DNA of 64,000 nucleotides from the NCBI GenBank assembly GCA_025994075.1, contig JAMQGV010000026.1:38438-102437 (forward strand), written 5' to 3'. The position numbers and the translations under genes were made by a program. Positions 1 through 8,479 of the stretch are shown here, in pieces (positions within the stretch are counted from its first letter, which is position 1; each line of letters opens with the position of its first letter). Source of the stretch: Vicinamibacteria bacterium. Lineage in GTDB: Bacteria > Acidobacteriota > Vicinamibacteria > Fen-336. The notes beneath the pieces are model-generated. The model did no database searches and was not told the DNA's origin. It saw nothing but the letters and a program-made list of their open reading frames with translations.

Positions 1-93
1 GTCGTTCCCATCGTTCCCCCCTACGGGGTGGGAACGATAGGGAGACGTGCCGGCGGGTCGTTCCGGGAACGATGCGGAACGATGCGGAACGAT
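1..93. repeat. Iteron-like array of the octamer GGAACGAT
   Basis: The octamer GGAACGAT occurs forward at 31-38, 66-73, 76-83 and 86-93. Its complement occurs at 10-17, and as GTCGTTCC (one mismatch) at 1-8 and 57-64. The last three forward copies are spaced exactly 10 bases apart, one helical turn. Copies at 10-18 and 30-38 form a 9-bp hairpin, and 57-73 is a near-perfect palindrome. The array lies directly downstream of the AAA ATPase gene. It could be a replication origin, an operator, or partly a terminator for the minus-strand operon. The array may continue left of the window. Confidence 0.6.
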
Positions 94-95
94 GC

Positions 96-1271
96 TCACG
101 GGTTCATCCCCAATCGATACTCCTTGGCTCGGCCAGCCTCGCGCCGGACGATCTTCCCGTCGTCCGTCAGTCGTGCCAGCGCGGCGCTCACGAGCTCCGC
201 GCGTCGGTTGACGGCCTGGCGGATGGCTGCGGTGTTCTTCCAGTCGTCGGCGGCCTCGAGGTCGGCCAGGACGGCGCGCTCGACGGCGGCGGACTCCTGT
301 TCATGGAGGGTGCGGGACTCAGCGACGAGCCGGAGGAAGCCGCGGAACGGTTCCGGGGCTTCGGTCTCGGACTCGGCGCGGATGCGGAAGCCCTTGGGGT
401 CGCCCGCGAACTTGTAGGCGTTGGGCTCCGCGTAGAACTCGCGCTCGTCCACGCGGGTAAACCCGACCGGGGCGTCAGCGATGGAGAACGTGACGCCACC
501 GGAGGCGCGTTCAGCGCGGCCGCGCTCGTCCTTCCCGTCGCGGCCCGGCTTGGTGTCGTGGTGGTTGAGCAGGATGGTGCGCACGGAGGTCTCGCGCATC
601 AGGGCGCGGAGGAACCCGACTGCGGGGGCGGCGTCCTTGGGGCCGCCGTCGAGCGAGGGCAGTGAGGCGCGGGCCGGGTCGATCATGAGGACCCGGGGCG
701 GGACCGGGCACGAGGTCAAGACGTCGACCAGTTCGGCCTGGTGGCCCGGGGTCTCGAGGTTCCAGCCGGCGCGCGCGCAGAGGTAGAGGCCGGAGGGCGC
801 CTGCGTCGTCTGGAGGCCGCGGCCGGCGAGGAGCATTCGGAGGCGAGCGCCGATGACGCGAGCGGGGTCTTCCTCAGCGATGTAGGCGACGGCGACGGGC
901 TCGGGCACGGCGAAGCGGTCGGCGTGGAACGCGGGCGTCCCCAGGGCGAGGGCGGCGGCGACCTCGAGGCTCGCGAGGGACTTGCCGGCGCGGGGCCGGC
1001 CGTGCCAGACGACGATCCCTTCCTCAGGGATCAGGTCTTGGCACAGCCAACGGATCTCTCCTGCGGCGTCGCACTCGGCCAGGAACTCGGGAGCGGGCCG
1101 GAGTGCGGCACCGCGGGCCACGTGGCGGGGATACCCGCAGTCGCCCGAACACGAGTCGCGTCCGCACCGGCGGCACTCCTCGGGCGGCGGCTCCGGCGTC
1201 GGGTGGTCCGGGCCGTCGTCGGCGCCTGCGGCCCAGGCGTCGGCGTCGAAGTTGTAGGGTTCCGCGCTCAT
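96..1271 (-). CDS. RepA-like AAA ATPase (AAA_25 type) with C-terminal winged helix
   Basis: The 391-aa protein starts with an N-terminal cysteine cluster (C33, C36, C41, C45) that could bind zinc. A RecA-fold ATPase core follows: Walker A GRPRAGKS at residues 91-98, Walker B VLMIDP at 194-199, and a histidine pair at 237-238 in the sensor position. The last 60 residues look like a winged helix. This layout matches the RepA/RSF1010-type helicase family of plasmids, phages and integrative elements, where it acts as a replicative helicase or loader. The ATG at 1271 overlaps the upstream stop codon (ATGA), which decides the start over a longer upstream reading frame. The adjacent octamer array fits a replication role, which is inference. 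Confidence 0.75.
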   Translation of the reverse strand: MSAEPYNFDADAWAAGADDGPDHPTPEPPPEECRRCGRDSCSGDCGYPRHVARGAALRPAPEFLAECDAAGEIRWLCQDLIPEEGIVVWHGRPRAGKSLASLEVAAALALGTPAFHADRFAVPEPVAVAYIAEEDPARVIGARLRMLLAGRGLQTTQAPSGLYLCARAGWNLETPGHQAELVDVLTSCPVPPRVLMIDPARASLPSLDGGPKDAAPAVGFLRALMRETSVRTILLNHHDTKPGRDGKDERGRAERASGGVTFSIADAPVGFTRVDEREFYAEPNAYKFAGDPKGFRIRAESETEAPEPFRGFLRLVAESRTLHEQESAAVERAVLADLEAADDWKNTAAIRQAVNRRAELVSAALARLTDDGKIVRREAGRAKEYRLGMNP

Positions 1272-1777
1272 GCTGCGATCGGTTCTCCTGCGCGGCGGCG
1301 CGCGATGGCGGCCGCCTCGCGACAGACGGCCCGGAGCAGCCCGGCCAGGCGGCGCCGCTCGCGTCGGTCGGCGTGGCGAAGGCACTCGAGCTGGACGGTG
1401 GCGACGGCCAGGGCGAACGGCATCAGCGGGTCGTCGCCGGGGTTCGCGTGGTCGAGGGCGAGTTCTCCGACGTCCCGCTGAGGGTCCAGCCACGCGAGGG
1501 CGCGGCGCGCACGGGTGCGCTGCTCGGACGGAACCGGCGCGGTGGCGGCCTCGTGGAGGACTTCGGCCGCGTCGGGCAGGTAGTAGTTCGTCATGGGCGC
1601 GGGCGCGTGGCCGCTGAAGTCGGGGTTGAGGGCGTCGAGCCCGCGGCGTGCGCGCTCGCGGACGGCGCTTCCCGGCGCTGCTGTCAGGCCGGCGAGGAGC
1701 AGGCGTTCCGCGGCTTCAGGTACGGCGAACAGCGGCGCGGCCTTGGCGGCGAAGATCGCGGCCTCCTGGGGGGTCAC
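1268..1777 (-). CDS. Hypothetical protein of the mobile element
   Basis: This 169-aa protein is rich in alanine and arginine and looks all-helical, with no motif I can assign. The GTG start at 1777 overlaps the upstream stop codon in a GTGA junction, and its own stop overlaps the start of the AAA ATPase gene. This tight coupling suggests co-translation with the replication protein. No signal peptide or membrane segment is seen. A role as a replication accessory or structural helper is possible but unsupported. Confidence 0.55.
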   Translation of the reverse strand: MTPQEAAIFAAKAAPLFAVPEAAERLLLAGLTAAPGSAVRERARRGLDALNPDFSGHAPAPMTNYYLPDAAEVLHEAATAPVPSEQRTRARRALAWLDPQRDVGELALDHANPGDDPLMPFALAVATVQLECLRHADRRERRRLAGLLRAVCREAAAIARRRAGEPIAA

Positions 1778-2016
1778 GCGGACGGCTCCTCGAGACTGAC
1801 GATCGCGGCGGCCAGGTGAGCGTGGGCTCGCCCGGGCCACGGCCGCCGGACGCGGGGCCGCGCGAGGGAGAGCCGGCGGGCTGCCCGGAGCAGCGCCAGC
1901 AACAGCGCGGCGAGCACGCGGTCGGCCAAGGTGAGGAACCTCGCCTCGTGGTCGGTCGCGTGAATTCGGCCTTGCGGAACGGCCAGGAAGTCCGTAGCTT
2001 GTGCTCGTCCGCTCAT
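1774..2016 (-). CDS. Small hypothetical protein of the mobile element
   Basis: This 80-aa protein has a short hydrophobic stretch (residues about 33-42, ALLLALLRAA) followed by an arginine-rich segment, so it may be an amphipathic or membrane-associated peptide. Its stop overlaps the GTG start of the next gene, which supports it being real. It follows a 106-base gap that holds a strong hairpin just upstream of the ATG. No family is recognised. Confidence 0.45.
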   Translation of the reverse strand: MSGRAQATDFLAVPQGRIHATDHEARFLTLADRVLAALLLALLRAARRLSLARPRVRRPWPGRAHAHLAAAIVSLEEPSA

Positions 2017-2025
2017 TCGTCTCTT

Positions 2026-2068
2026 CGCCCCGGGTTCCCGCTAGCCACGGCCCGGGGCGCTCCTTTTT
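2026..2068 (+). terminator. Terminator-shaped hairpin with T run on the plus strand
   Basis: Arms CGCCCCGGG (2026-2034) and CCCGGGGCG (2051-2059) pair perfectly over 9 bp and are followed by a run of five T at 2064-2068. The shape is that of an intrinsic terminator for plus-strand transcription, although no plus-strand gene precedes it. On the minus-strand mRNA the same hairpin sits about 10 bases before the ATG of the 80-aa gene, where it could affect translation. Confidence 0.45.
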
Positions 2069-2122
2069 CGGGGCTGCCGAGTTCCTGCCGCTCGACGCGC
2101 CCCACTCCTACGGGGTCCTGCC

Positions 2123-2479
2123 CTACACGGCGGCCCGGAGCCGCTGGGCTCGGTTCCCGGGCCGGGGACTGGTCAGCCACGCGCGGAGACCCGCCTCGCT
2201 GAAGCGCACGGTCTCGCGGGACAGGTCACGGCGGAACGGCAAGCCGCGGGTCACCGTGCGGATCCATCGCACGGTGCAGCCGGCGATCTCCGCGGCTTCT
2301 TCGGGCGTCAACACACGATCGGGGACCTGGGCCGGCTGCGGCTGCTGCACGGCCAGCACGCGCGCGCGGGCGCGGAGGGCGACTTCCTCCAGCAGCCCGA
2401 CGAGCGCGGGCAGGGCTTCGGCGTCGGCTTCGGCGGCGTGGCGCCGGAGGTCTTCGCTGAGCTGGCCCAGGTCGAGCAC
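2123..2479 (-). CDS. Helix-turn-helix DNA-binding protein (excisionase/MerR-like)
   Basis: The 118-aa protein has an N-terminal helical part (residues 1-50). A C-terminal HTH follows: LTPEEAAEIAGCTVRWIR, then a basic turn and RETVRFSEAGLRAWL, the usual recognition-helix and wing arrangement of excisionase-like (HTH_17) proteins. These act as directionality factors or small regulators in mobile elements. The start is a GTG, six bases past the preceding stop. A regulator of the downstream replication genes is a reasonable guess. Confidence 0.6.
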   Translation of the reverse strand: MLDLGQLSEDLRRHAAEADAEALPALVGLLEEVALRARARVLAVQQPQPAQVPDRVLTPEEAAEIAGCTVRWIRTVTRGLPFRRDLSRETVRFSEAGLRAWLTSPRPGNRAQRLRAAV

Positions 2480-2485
2480 TGCGGG

Positions 2486-3931
2486 TTACTCCAGGCCTGC
2501 GACCCCGAGTTCGCGCGCGGCCTGAGCCCTTGCCGCGATGTCGCCCGCGACCGGACAGACCGGCAAGTGATCGAAGGCTCTGGTCGCGAAGATTCGCGCG
2601 GGCGGCTCTTCATTGCCGCAGCCGATGCAACGGATGACCACGTCGTGGCGAGTCCCGGCGAGTTCGATCCCGCGCCGCTTCACGAAGGCACGCTCGAACT
2701 CCTGGAACGAAACGCCGAGGATCGGCAGCAAGCCCAGGTCGCCGCCGGTCCTCTCCTTCATGTGATCGACGGCCGCCGCGATCGTCGATCGCGCGACGTC
2801 CAGCGTCACGGCGTTGTGGCGTTCGGTGAGCAGAGCGACGCGCTCCCGCTGTTCTCGCTCCTTGTCCTCGCGGAGCTCACGGGCGCGCGACTGGCCGCGC
2901 AGCGTCAGGGTGACGACCCCGCTCGACACTGACGCAAGACCAGATAGGAACAGCTCGGCAAGCACGGCCTGGGCGGCGGCGCGGTCGAATCCCCGGGCCA
3001 CGTAGGCACGCTCGATCTGGTCCTCGGTCTTCGGCAGATCCAGGATGATCGAGTCACCACCGGAGGGCGCAGCGCCACGCTGGTTGATCGCCTGGCTCTG
3101 GTACAGGATCGCCTTTGCCAAGGCCCGGATCGCGGCCTCGCCGCGAGCCGATTCGTCGGGCGCCGTCTTCACCGCAGGCTCCGCGGCGGGCTTCCCCCTG
3201 CCAAGGAAATCTTTCAACATGCTCTCTCCCTTCGGTTGCCAGTGGCGAGCGAAACGCTTCCACGCCCTTCGCGTGCGGCGAAACATCGCCTGGGCTTCGG
3301 ACCCACGCAGCTCGTGCTGGGGCCGCAGGAACAGCTCGCGGGCGATCGTGGTGACCGCCGCGAGGTTGTGCGGCCGTGCGAGCAGGTCAGCCGCCTCTCG
3401 CACCAGGCCTGCGGCTGTGGCGCTCTGGTCGCTAGTCTGTAGAGCCCGTAGGCCGGCCATCGCGGAGGCGACGTCAGTGATTCGATGCCAACCGCCATGC
3501 AACGCGGCATCCAAGCAGTTCTTTTCGGGGGCCACCGCCGCGTTCACAAGCGGGCCCGCTATGGCCATAAGAGCGTCGGTCCGGCATCGCTCGCGGAAGC
3601 GTCCACCTCCGCGCCGTAGCACGCACACCGCGCCGGCCCGGCGCCCGCGTGGCGCAGCCGAAACCCACAGGATGGCAGCGCCGCGCGAGCACGCCATGAC
3701 GAGGTGAGCCGCTTCGTGTACCGGGGCCCAGCCACCGAAGAACTTGGCCGTGTCTGCGAGTTCGGCGCACAGCGTCGGGTGGGTCAAGGGGAGGGCTTCA
3801 AGCGCGTCCTCAACGTCCCGCAGGGCCGCCGGGAACTCAACGGGGACAAGGCCGTTAAGTCCCGGCGGCCCGGGTCGCTGGGGAGTCACGCCAGCGACCA
3901 AGAAACGGTCGGAGCCGATGGAGGCGTTCAC
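2486..3931 (-). CDS. HEXXH (M41-like zincin) domain protein with possible internal start
   Basis: This 481-aa protein carries HEAAH at residues 72-76, and a later stretch (AIAGPLVN at 124-131, then GGWHRITD at 146-153) resembles the downstream metal-ligand region of M41-like metallopeptidase domains found in phage genomes. The C-terminal half (from about residue 238) is a different, charged helical domain ending in a CIGC motif and a further cysteine, possibly zinc-binding. An in-frame ATG at position 3220 (M238) has a good ribosome site (AAGGGAGAG), so a shorter C-terminal product may also be made. The GTG start overlaps the previous gene (GTGA). Protease activity is not shown. Confidence 0.6.
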   Translation of the reverse strand: MNASIGSDRFLVAGVTPQRPGPPGLNGLVPVEFPAALRDVEDALEALPLTHPTLCAELADTAKFFGGWAPVHEAAHLVMACSRGAAILWVSAAPRGRRAGAVCVLRRGGGRFRERCRTDALMAIAGPLVNAAVAPEKNCLDAALHGGWHRITDVASAMAGLRALQTSDQSATAAGLVREAADLLARPHNLAAVTTIARELFLRPQHELRGSEAQAMFRRTRRAWKRFARHWQPKGESMLKDFLGRGKPAAEPAVKTAPDESARGEAAIRALAKAILYQSQAINQRGAAPSGGDSIILDLPKTEDQIERAYVARGFDRAAAQAVLAELFLSGLASVSSGVVTLTLRGQSRARELREDKEREQRERVALLTERHNAVTLDVARSTIAAAVDHMKERTGGDLGLLPILGVSFQEFERAFVKRRGIELAGTRHDVVIRCIGCGNEEPPARIFATRAFDHLPVCPVAGDIAARAQAARELGVAGLE

Positions 3932-4176
3932 GCCTGGGCTCCGCGGTAGGGGTCGTGGTTCAGCAACCGGAAGTCGAAGCCGCGGTCTTCCCGAGACACG
4001 ATCTCGGAATCGACGCGCACGGCCCCCGGCTTCACCAACGTGACGAGCGGCTTCCGTCCGGGGCGCGCCTCCACGTAGGCGATCGCGTAGAAGGGCGGCT
4101 CCTCCGTTGTCACCGCGAGGCCGATCACGCCCTGGACTCCCGGCACTTCGTAGACGCGCAGGTTGATCCCCTTCAT
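3928..4176 (-). CDS. Small hypothetical phage-type protein
   Basis: The 82-aa protein is mixed alpha/beta with no membrane segment and no motif I recognise. It sits directly after the tape measure gene, with ATGA overlap at its start and GTGA overlap at its end. Its position next to the tape measure suggests a tail-associated or distal-tail accessory role, but nothing in the sequence shows it. Confidence 0.55.
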   Translation of the reverse strand: MKGINLRVYEVPGVQGVIGLAVTTEEPPFYAIAYVEARPGRKPLVTLVKPGAVRVDSEIVSREDRGFDFRLLNHDPYRGAQA

Positions 4177-7100
4177 GCGTTCCTCTCCGCGATGGCGCGA
4201 GCCGGCACCCGGACGCGGCCGTCAGCCAGGCCCTCGTTCGTGAGCTTCACGACGTAGTCGTTGATCTCCCGATCACCGATGAAGACCTGAACGCGCGTCG
4301 CGCCGCCGCTGCCGCCACGGTCGGACACCTCGGACAAGAGCCCCTTGAGCTGCGAGCGCGTGAAGACCCACTCGCCTCCGGGCTCTTCGGCGACTCGGAT
4401 CGCCTTCCCGCCGGGGGTGTGAGGGATGTAGCCGCCGGTCGCGTAGCCCGGCAAGCCGTACTTGCCAGCGTCCGGGGGCTCCTGCGGGTAGTAGCCGCCG
4501 CGGGGCATCGCGTCGCCCGCACCCTCGGCCGCATCGCGGAACCTGCCGAACTCGCGTTCCGCGGCGTCGCCCGTCTTCTTCAGCGCGTCCGGGATCTTTG
4601 CGCCAAGAGCCTCGCCGATCGCCAGCAGCACCTGGAGGATCTTGTCGTTGACCGACCGCATGTTGTCGCCGACGAGCCCCTGCTCCTCGGCCTGGTCCAG
4701 CAGCTTCTTCGTGTTCTCGTCGACCTCGTAGCCGAGGTCGTGATGCATCTCCCACAGCCGCTGGAGCGTGGGCTGCATCAGTGCCAGCGCCTGGTTCGAC
4801 GTCGCGCCGCCCGCCACCAGGTCGTTGAAGATCTTCACGGCGTCGGCACCGAACGCGCTGAAGAGCTGCTGGCTCTTCATCCCGGCGTCGACCAGCCCCG
4901 TCATCATCTGGTTGAGGAACGACAGCGCGTTCGCCGCGCCCTCGTTGTTCTCGACGATGCCGTACAGGTCGAGCAGCTTCTGGGTCGTCTCGGAAGCGCT
5001 GAGCCCGAACTCCTCCTGCCGCTTCCGCATCTCGGAGAGACCCTCTCCGATCTGCTTGAAGGCGCCGATGACGTCGCCGGTCTCGCGCACGATCCCCGCG
5101 AAGATCGCGGTCGCGTACAGGCCGAGCCGGTCGAACTGCGCCTGCATCTCCTCGGTGGCGCCGCTCTCGGCGATCTGCTTGCCCCACTCCTGGGCGAGGC
5201 CGACGAAGCCCTGGGCGGCGATGGAGAGCGCCTCGAGCTTCTTCTTCTGTTCCTCCATGGCCTTGTTGAGCTTCTCGATCGTGGCCTGGAGCTCCTTGGG
5301 GTTCTTGGTGGTGAACGCCTTGGAGATATCGACGCCGAGAGCTGCGGCCTTCTTTCGCAGCGCGTCCATGGAGCCGCCGAACTGGTCGAGGAGCTGCTGG
5401 CGCAGCTCGGCGAGCTGCTTCTTGGTCTGGTCGCCGCCGAAGAGCTTCCCGAACAGTCCGCCGACGGCACCGCCGAGCAGGGTTCCGAGGCCGGGGATCA
5501 CGGAGCCGAGAGCGCCGCCGAGGCTCTTGCCGAGCAGGTTCTTGAGCCCGCTCGTCATGCTGCCGACGAGCTTGGAGCTTTCGCCGAAGATAGACGACCC
5601 GAACATGGAGCCGATGCTCTTGGCGAGGTTCCCCCCGCCCTGGAGTGCCGCCATGATCGTCTGCGGCAGGGTCTTGAAGGCCGACGCGATGTTGTCGCGC
5701 AGCGAGGTCGCGAACGCCGCGCCAGCCCCCGCAGTCAGGTCGAACGAGCCCTTGAAGTCCTGCGATGGGGTTCGACTCTGCGGCCGGAGGGGACCGGAGG
5801 CGTAGTTCAGGTCGCGGGTCTTCTCGATGAACAGGACCATCTCCTGCCCGGCGATGCGCGCCCACTGCGCCGTCTCCTTCAGCTTCCCGACCACGCCGCC
5901 GCCTGCGCCGCCAGGGCCACTCGCCGCGCCACCGCCACCCAGGGCCTCGGCCAGAGGCTTCGCGCCCTGCTTCGCCGCTTCGATCATGGACGCCTTGAGG
6001 TCGCCCAGGGCCTTGACTGCGACGTCTGCCGCGCGCTCGTTCTCCTGCATCGAGCCCGTGGTGTCTTCCCACTGCTTTCGGATGTCCTGGGCCGCGGCCT
6101 TGAACTCCTCGAACTGCTTCTTGACCGGAAGGAGCGCGCGTCCGGCCTCCCCGAGCCCGCCGAGGAAGCCGGGCATGATCTTGGCCATCTGCTCGAGCGG
6201 CAGCTTTCCGAGCGTGTCCGCGATCGAAGCGAGTCCCGAGAGAATGAAGCCCGTGATCGACTGGAACAGGGCCTTGAGGCCGAGGAACCCGTTGGTGACG
6301 TACTGCGCCACACGGACAGCGACGCTCCCGTAGTCCACCAGCGCGATCGCCGCGCGGTCGACCATGGCGACCAGCTCGCCGATTACCTTCTTCTGGTCGC
6401 CGCCGAACGCTTTCCCCATCCACTCCGCGATCCCCTCGAGCGCGCGGTTGAGGGCCGGGGAGACCGCGATCGCCTTCCCGAGGTTGTCGACGAAGTTCTG
6501 AACGCCGACCTGAATCTGAGTGAGCCGCAGCCCGAACGAGAGCTGGGTCTCGCCCATCTCGGCGAGCTTCGCCTGCGCGGCCGTGATTGCGGCCGTGTAG
6601 ACGGCGGTGCGCTGCTCCGACGCGGTCAGGGCTTCCACGCTCTTGTGGTGAGCCGCCGCGTACCGCTCCTGCGCCTCCGTCGCGTTGACGGTGATCCCCA
6701 GGTTGTCGAGGATCTGCGCCGAGCCGCGGCCGAGACCCGTGATCAGGTCGTCCATGGCCTGAGTCGGCCCGACTCGCATCGCCTGGCCGAGCGTCACCGC
6801 CACCTGGCCGAGGACGCCCATCTCCTTCGACGTGACCGGCAGCCCCAGCAGCAGCGCCTTGTTGGCCGCCGCCATCAGGTCGTAGTCCGCGACCAGGCCC
6901 CGGGTCGACGCCCGCGAAGCCGCGAGCATCTCGTCGGCGTTCTGCTTCGCCGCCTTCGACAGGGCCCGGAAAGCGCCCTCGACACCGACGACGTCGGACC
7001 CGCGCTTGCCCAGGGCGATCAGCGCCGCCCCGCCAGCCGCGGCAGCGCCGCCCAGGATGCCGATCGCCTTCGCCGTCGCCCCCAGGCTCTGCTGGAGCCG

Positions 7101-7304
7101 CTCCTGCCCCTTCGTCAGCTCGACGTTGTGCCCAGCCCACGACGAGAACAGGGCGTTGAGGTCGGCGCGCGACTTGGTCGCGAAGCCCTCGAACGACTTC
7201 TGTATCTGGGCCGCCTGGGCCTTGACGCCGTCCGTCGCCTTCTTCAGCTCGCCAGCGAACCGGGTCGTATCGAGAGCGAGAACGGATTCGAGACGGGTAC
7301 TCAC
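4173..7304 (-). CDS. Phage tail tape measure protein
   Basis: The 1043-aa protein has a long helical N-terminus (ALDTTRFAGELKKATDGVK at residues 9-27) and a hydrophobic alanine/glycine patch (AIGILGGAAAAGGAALIALG). The classic tape measure section follows, with ITVNATEAQERYAAAHHKS and repeated helices. Later come a glycine-rich hydrophobic stretch (GLGTLLGGAVGGLFGKLFGG) and coiled coil, then a C-terminal ATGGYIPHTPGGKAIRVAEE segment typical of the family. Such proteins set tail length in siphophages and help DNA pass into the cell. The GTG start at 7304 overlaps the gp10-like gene stop. Unusually, no major tail protein or assembly chaperone gene separates it from the gp10-like gene. Confidence 0.9.
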   Translation of the reverse strand: MSTRLESVLALDTTRFAGELKKATDGVKAQAAQIQKSFEGFATKSRADLNALFSSWAGHNVELTKGQERLQQSLGATAKAIGILGGAAAAGGAALIALGKRGSDVVGVEGAFRALSKAAKQNADEMLAASRASTRGLVADYDLMAAANKALLLGLPVTSKEMGVLGQVAVTLGQAMRVGPTQAMDDLITGLGRGSAQILDNLGITVNATEAQERYAAAHHKSVEALTASEQRTAVYTAAITAAQAKLAEMGETQLSFGLRLTQIQVGVQNFVDNLGKAIAVSPALNRALEGIAEWMGKAFGGDQKKVIGELVAMVDRAAIALVDYGSVAVRVAQYVTNGFLGLKALFQSITGFILSGLASIADTLGKLPLEQMAKIMPGFLGGLGEAGRALLPVKKQFEEFKAAAQDIRKQWEDTTGSMQENERAADVAVKALGDLKASMIEAAKQGAKPLAEALGGGGAASGPGGAGGGVVGKLKETAQWARIAGQEMVLFIEKTRDLNYASGPLRPQSRTPSQDFKGSFDLTAGAGAAFATSLRDNIASAFKTLPQTIMAALQGGGNLAKSIGSMFGSSIFGESSKLVGSMTSGLKNLLGKSLGGALGSVIPGLGTLLGGAVGGLFGKLFGGDQTKKQLAELRQQLLDQFGGSMDALRKKAAALGVDISKAFTTKNPKELQATIEKLNKAMEEQKKKLEALSIAAQGFVGLAQEWGKQIAESGATEEMQAQFDRLGLYATAIFAGIVRETGDVIGAFKQIGEGLSEMRKRQEEFGLSASETTQKLLDLYGIVENNEGAANALSFLNQMMTGLVDAGMKSQQLFSAFGADAVKIFNDLVAGGATSNQALALMQPTLQRLWEMHHDLGYEVDENTKKLLDQAEEQGLVGDNMRSVNDKILQVLLAIGEALGAKIPDALKKTGDAAEREFGRFRDAAEGAGDAMPRGGYYPQEPPDAGKYGLPGYATGGYIPHTPGGKAIRVAEEPGGEWVFTRSQLKGLLSEVSDRGGSGGATRVQVFIGDREINDYVVKLTNEGLADGRVRVPARAIAERNA

Positions 7305-7801
7305 CGCGCACCCCCAAGCCGCGCGACGATCCGCTCGTTGCAGGCACGGAAGCGGGCGATGACCGCGTCGCGCTTCTGGTCGAGCGCCTTGGTGAGCATG
7401 CGGGCGGGCCGGGTGCCACGCCGCGCGATGGAGCGGGCGATCGCGTGAGCCGCTCGCCGCGCGTCCTTGGGGCCGAGCTGAAGCTTCCGCTGCGCCCACA
7501 GCACGAGCGGAGCGAGCGGCGGGAAGTGCGGCCGCGACCCGTACTCGACGGGCTGCGCGTAGGTGACGGCGTTGAAGACGACGGCACGGGCACCCCACGG
7601 CTCGCCCCGCACGTCGCGCATGAAGCCCTTGGCCAGGGTGCCGAAGTTGTGGGGCGTCCCCGCGATCGCGGCCTCCGTGACGATGACGGCGGCCTCCTCG
7701 GCCGCGTTGGTCGCCTCTTCCGCGATGATGTCGGGCGCCTGGGTGCCGCCGAGGAAGTCGCGCGGGATCTTCAGCTCGAAGGTGATGCTGGGCGCGGTCA
7801 C
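7301..7801 (-). CDS. HK97 gp10-like phage tail/neck protein
   Basis: This 166-aa protein has the order seen in HK97-gp10-type tail-completion proteins. It has an N-terminal strand region, a segment promoting TP-NFGTLAKGF, then YAQPVEYGSRPHFPPLAP, and a basic helical end (ARSIARRGTRPARM). Family members join head and tail or finish the tail tube. The start is a GTG in a GTGA overlap with the preceding gene. It is followed directly by the tape measure gene. Confidence 0.8.
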   Translation of the reverse strand: MTAPSITFELKIPRDFLGGTQAPDIIAEEATNAAEEAAVIVTEAAIAGTPHNFGTLAKGFMRDVRGEPWGARAVVFNAVTYAQPVEYGSRPHFPPLAPLVLWAQRKLQLGPKDARRAAHAIARSIARRGTRPARMLTKALDQKRDAVIARFRACNERIVARLGGAR

Positions 7802-8145
7802 CGGAGGCCCCCGCGGCGCGCGGCGATCCGGTTTCGCGCCGGTGAATCCATCCAGCCTGGCGTGGCGCGATCGGCGGGAGGGGCCTTGTGCGCGAAGGCG
7901 CGATGGACGCGGCTACGCGTCCCGGGCCCGGAGCCGCGCCCGGTGAGCTGAAGATCGGTCAAGCCGCCCGCCTTCTCCTCGTCGCCTGGGAACTTCAGCT
8001 TCACCCCGCCGTGGGTCAGGACGTGGGTGAACGCCCCGTCCTCGCGGGTCGCCAGCACGTAGCCACCGGCGAGCAGCTCGGCGAGCGTGCGGCGCGGCGC
8101 GGCGGGCTCGGCGTTGACCTTGGGAGCGGCGTCCGCGGGCTTCAC
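7798..8145 (-). CDS. Hypothetical protein of the mobile element
   Basis: The 115-aa protein begins with a proline/alanine-rich lead, then a short beta-rich part (YVLATREDGAFTHVLTHGGV) and a basic C-terminus. GTGA overlaps on both sides place it firmly in the operon between an excisionase-like gene and the gp10-like tail gene. I cannot assign a family. A head or neck accessory role would fit the position but is guesswork. Confidence 0.55.
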   Translation of the reverse strand: MKPADAAPKVNAEPAAPRRTLAELLAGGYVLATREDGAFTHVLTHGGVKLKFPGDEEKAGGLTDLQLTGRGSGPGTRSRVHRAFAHKAPPADRATPGWMDSPARNRIAARRGGLR

Positions 8146-8363
8146 CGCTGCCCCCCGGGGCCCTCGCCGAAGAACCGGCGGTGGGCCTGGCGCTCGGCAC
8201 GGGCCGCGAGGAAGCGCTCGACGTCGGCCTCGCGGAAGAGGCGCCCGCCGCGCAAGGTGATCGCCGCAGCTGGGAGTGCCCCGTTGTTGGCCCACAACCG
8301 CACAGCGTCGGGGCCCACCCCCGCCAGCTTCGCCACGTCGCCCGACTCGAGCAGCCGTTCCAT
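8142..8363 (-). CDS. Excisionase/AlpA-like HTH protein
   Basis: The 73-aa protein is nearly all one DNA-binding domain: LLESGDVAKLAGVGPDAVRLWANNG (an HTH of the MerR/excisionase type, residues 4-28) followed by RGGRLFREADVERFLAAR (wing and closing helix). Proteins like this control excision or switch on mobile-element genes. It is first in the run of overlapping tail genes, with an ATG start. A palindrome that could be an operator lies about 95 bases upstream. Confidence 0.7.
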   Translation of the reverse strand: MERLLESGDVAKLAGVGPDAVRLWANNGALPAAAITLRGGRLFREADVERFLAARAERQAHRRFFGEGPGGQR

Positions 8364-8456
8364 CCAACCCTCGCCTTCGGACCCACGAATACTGGAGGCC
8401 CGACGAGGGGAGGATGGGCGCGCGCGGCGCGTTGGGTCTATGAAATCCGGGTGTCG

Positions 8457-8473
8457 CTACATCGCGTATGTAG
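8457..8473. promoter_or_regulatory. Palindromic operator candidate CTACAT-N5-ATGTAG
   Basis: Perfect 6-base arms (8457-8462 and 8468-8473) flank a CGCGT spacer. A related half site, CTACGCG, follows at 8480-8486. It sits in the 116-base gap between the 302-aa gene and the excisionase-like gene, where transcription of the tail-gene operon would be controlled. Its size and symmetry fit a dimeric repressor. Confidence 0.4.
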
Positions 8474-8479
8474 TGAGAA

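Noticed and set aside
4419..7448. A 1009-codon open frame on the plus strand opposite the tape measure gene
   Set aside because: It mirrors the tape measure frame in high-GC DNA, has low-complexity Arg/Leu/Glu composition and no motif. The minus-strand frame has clear family features.
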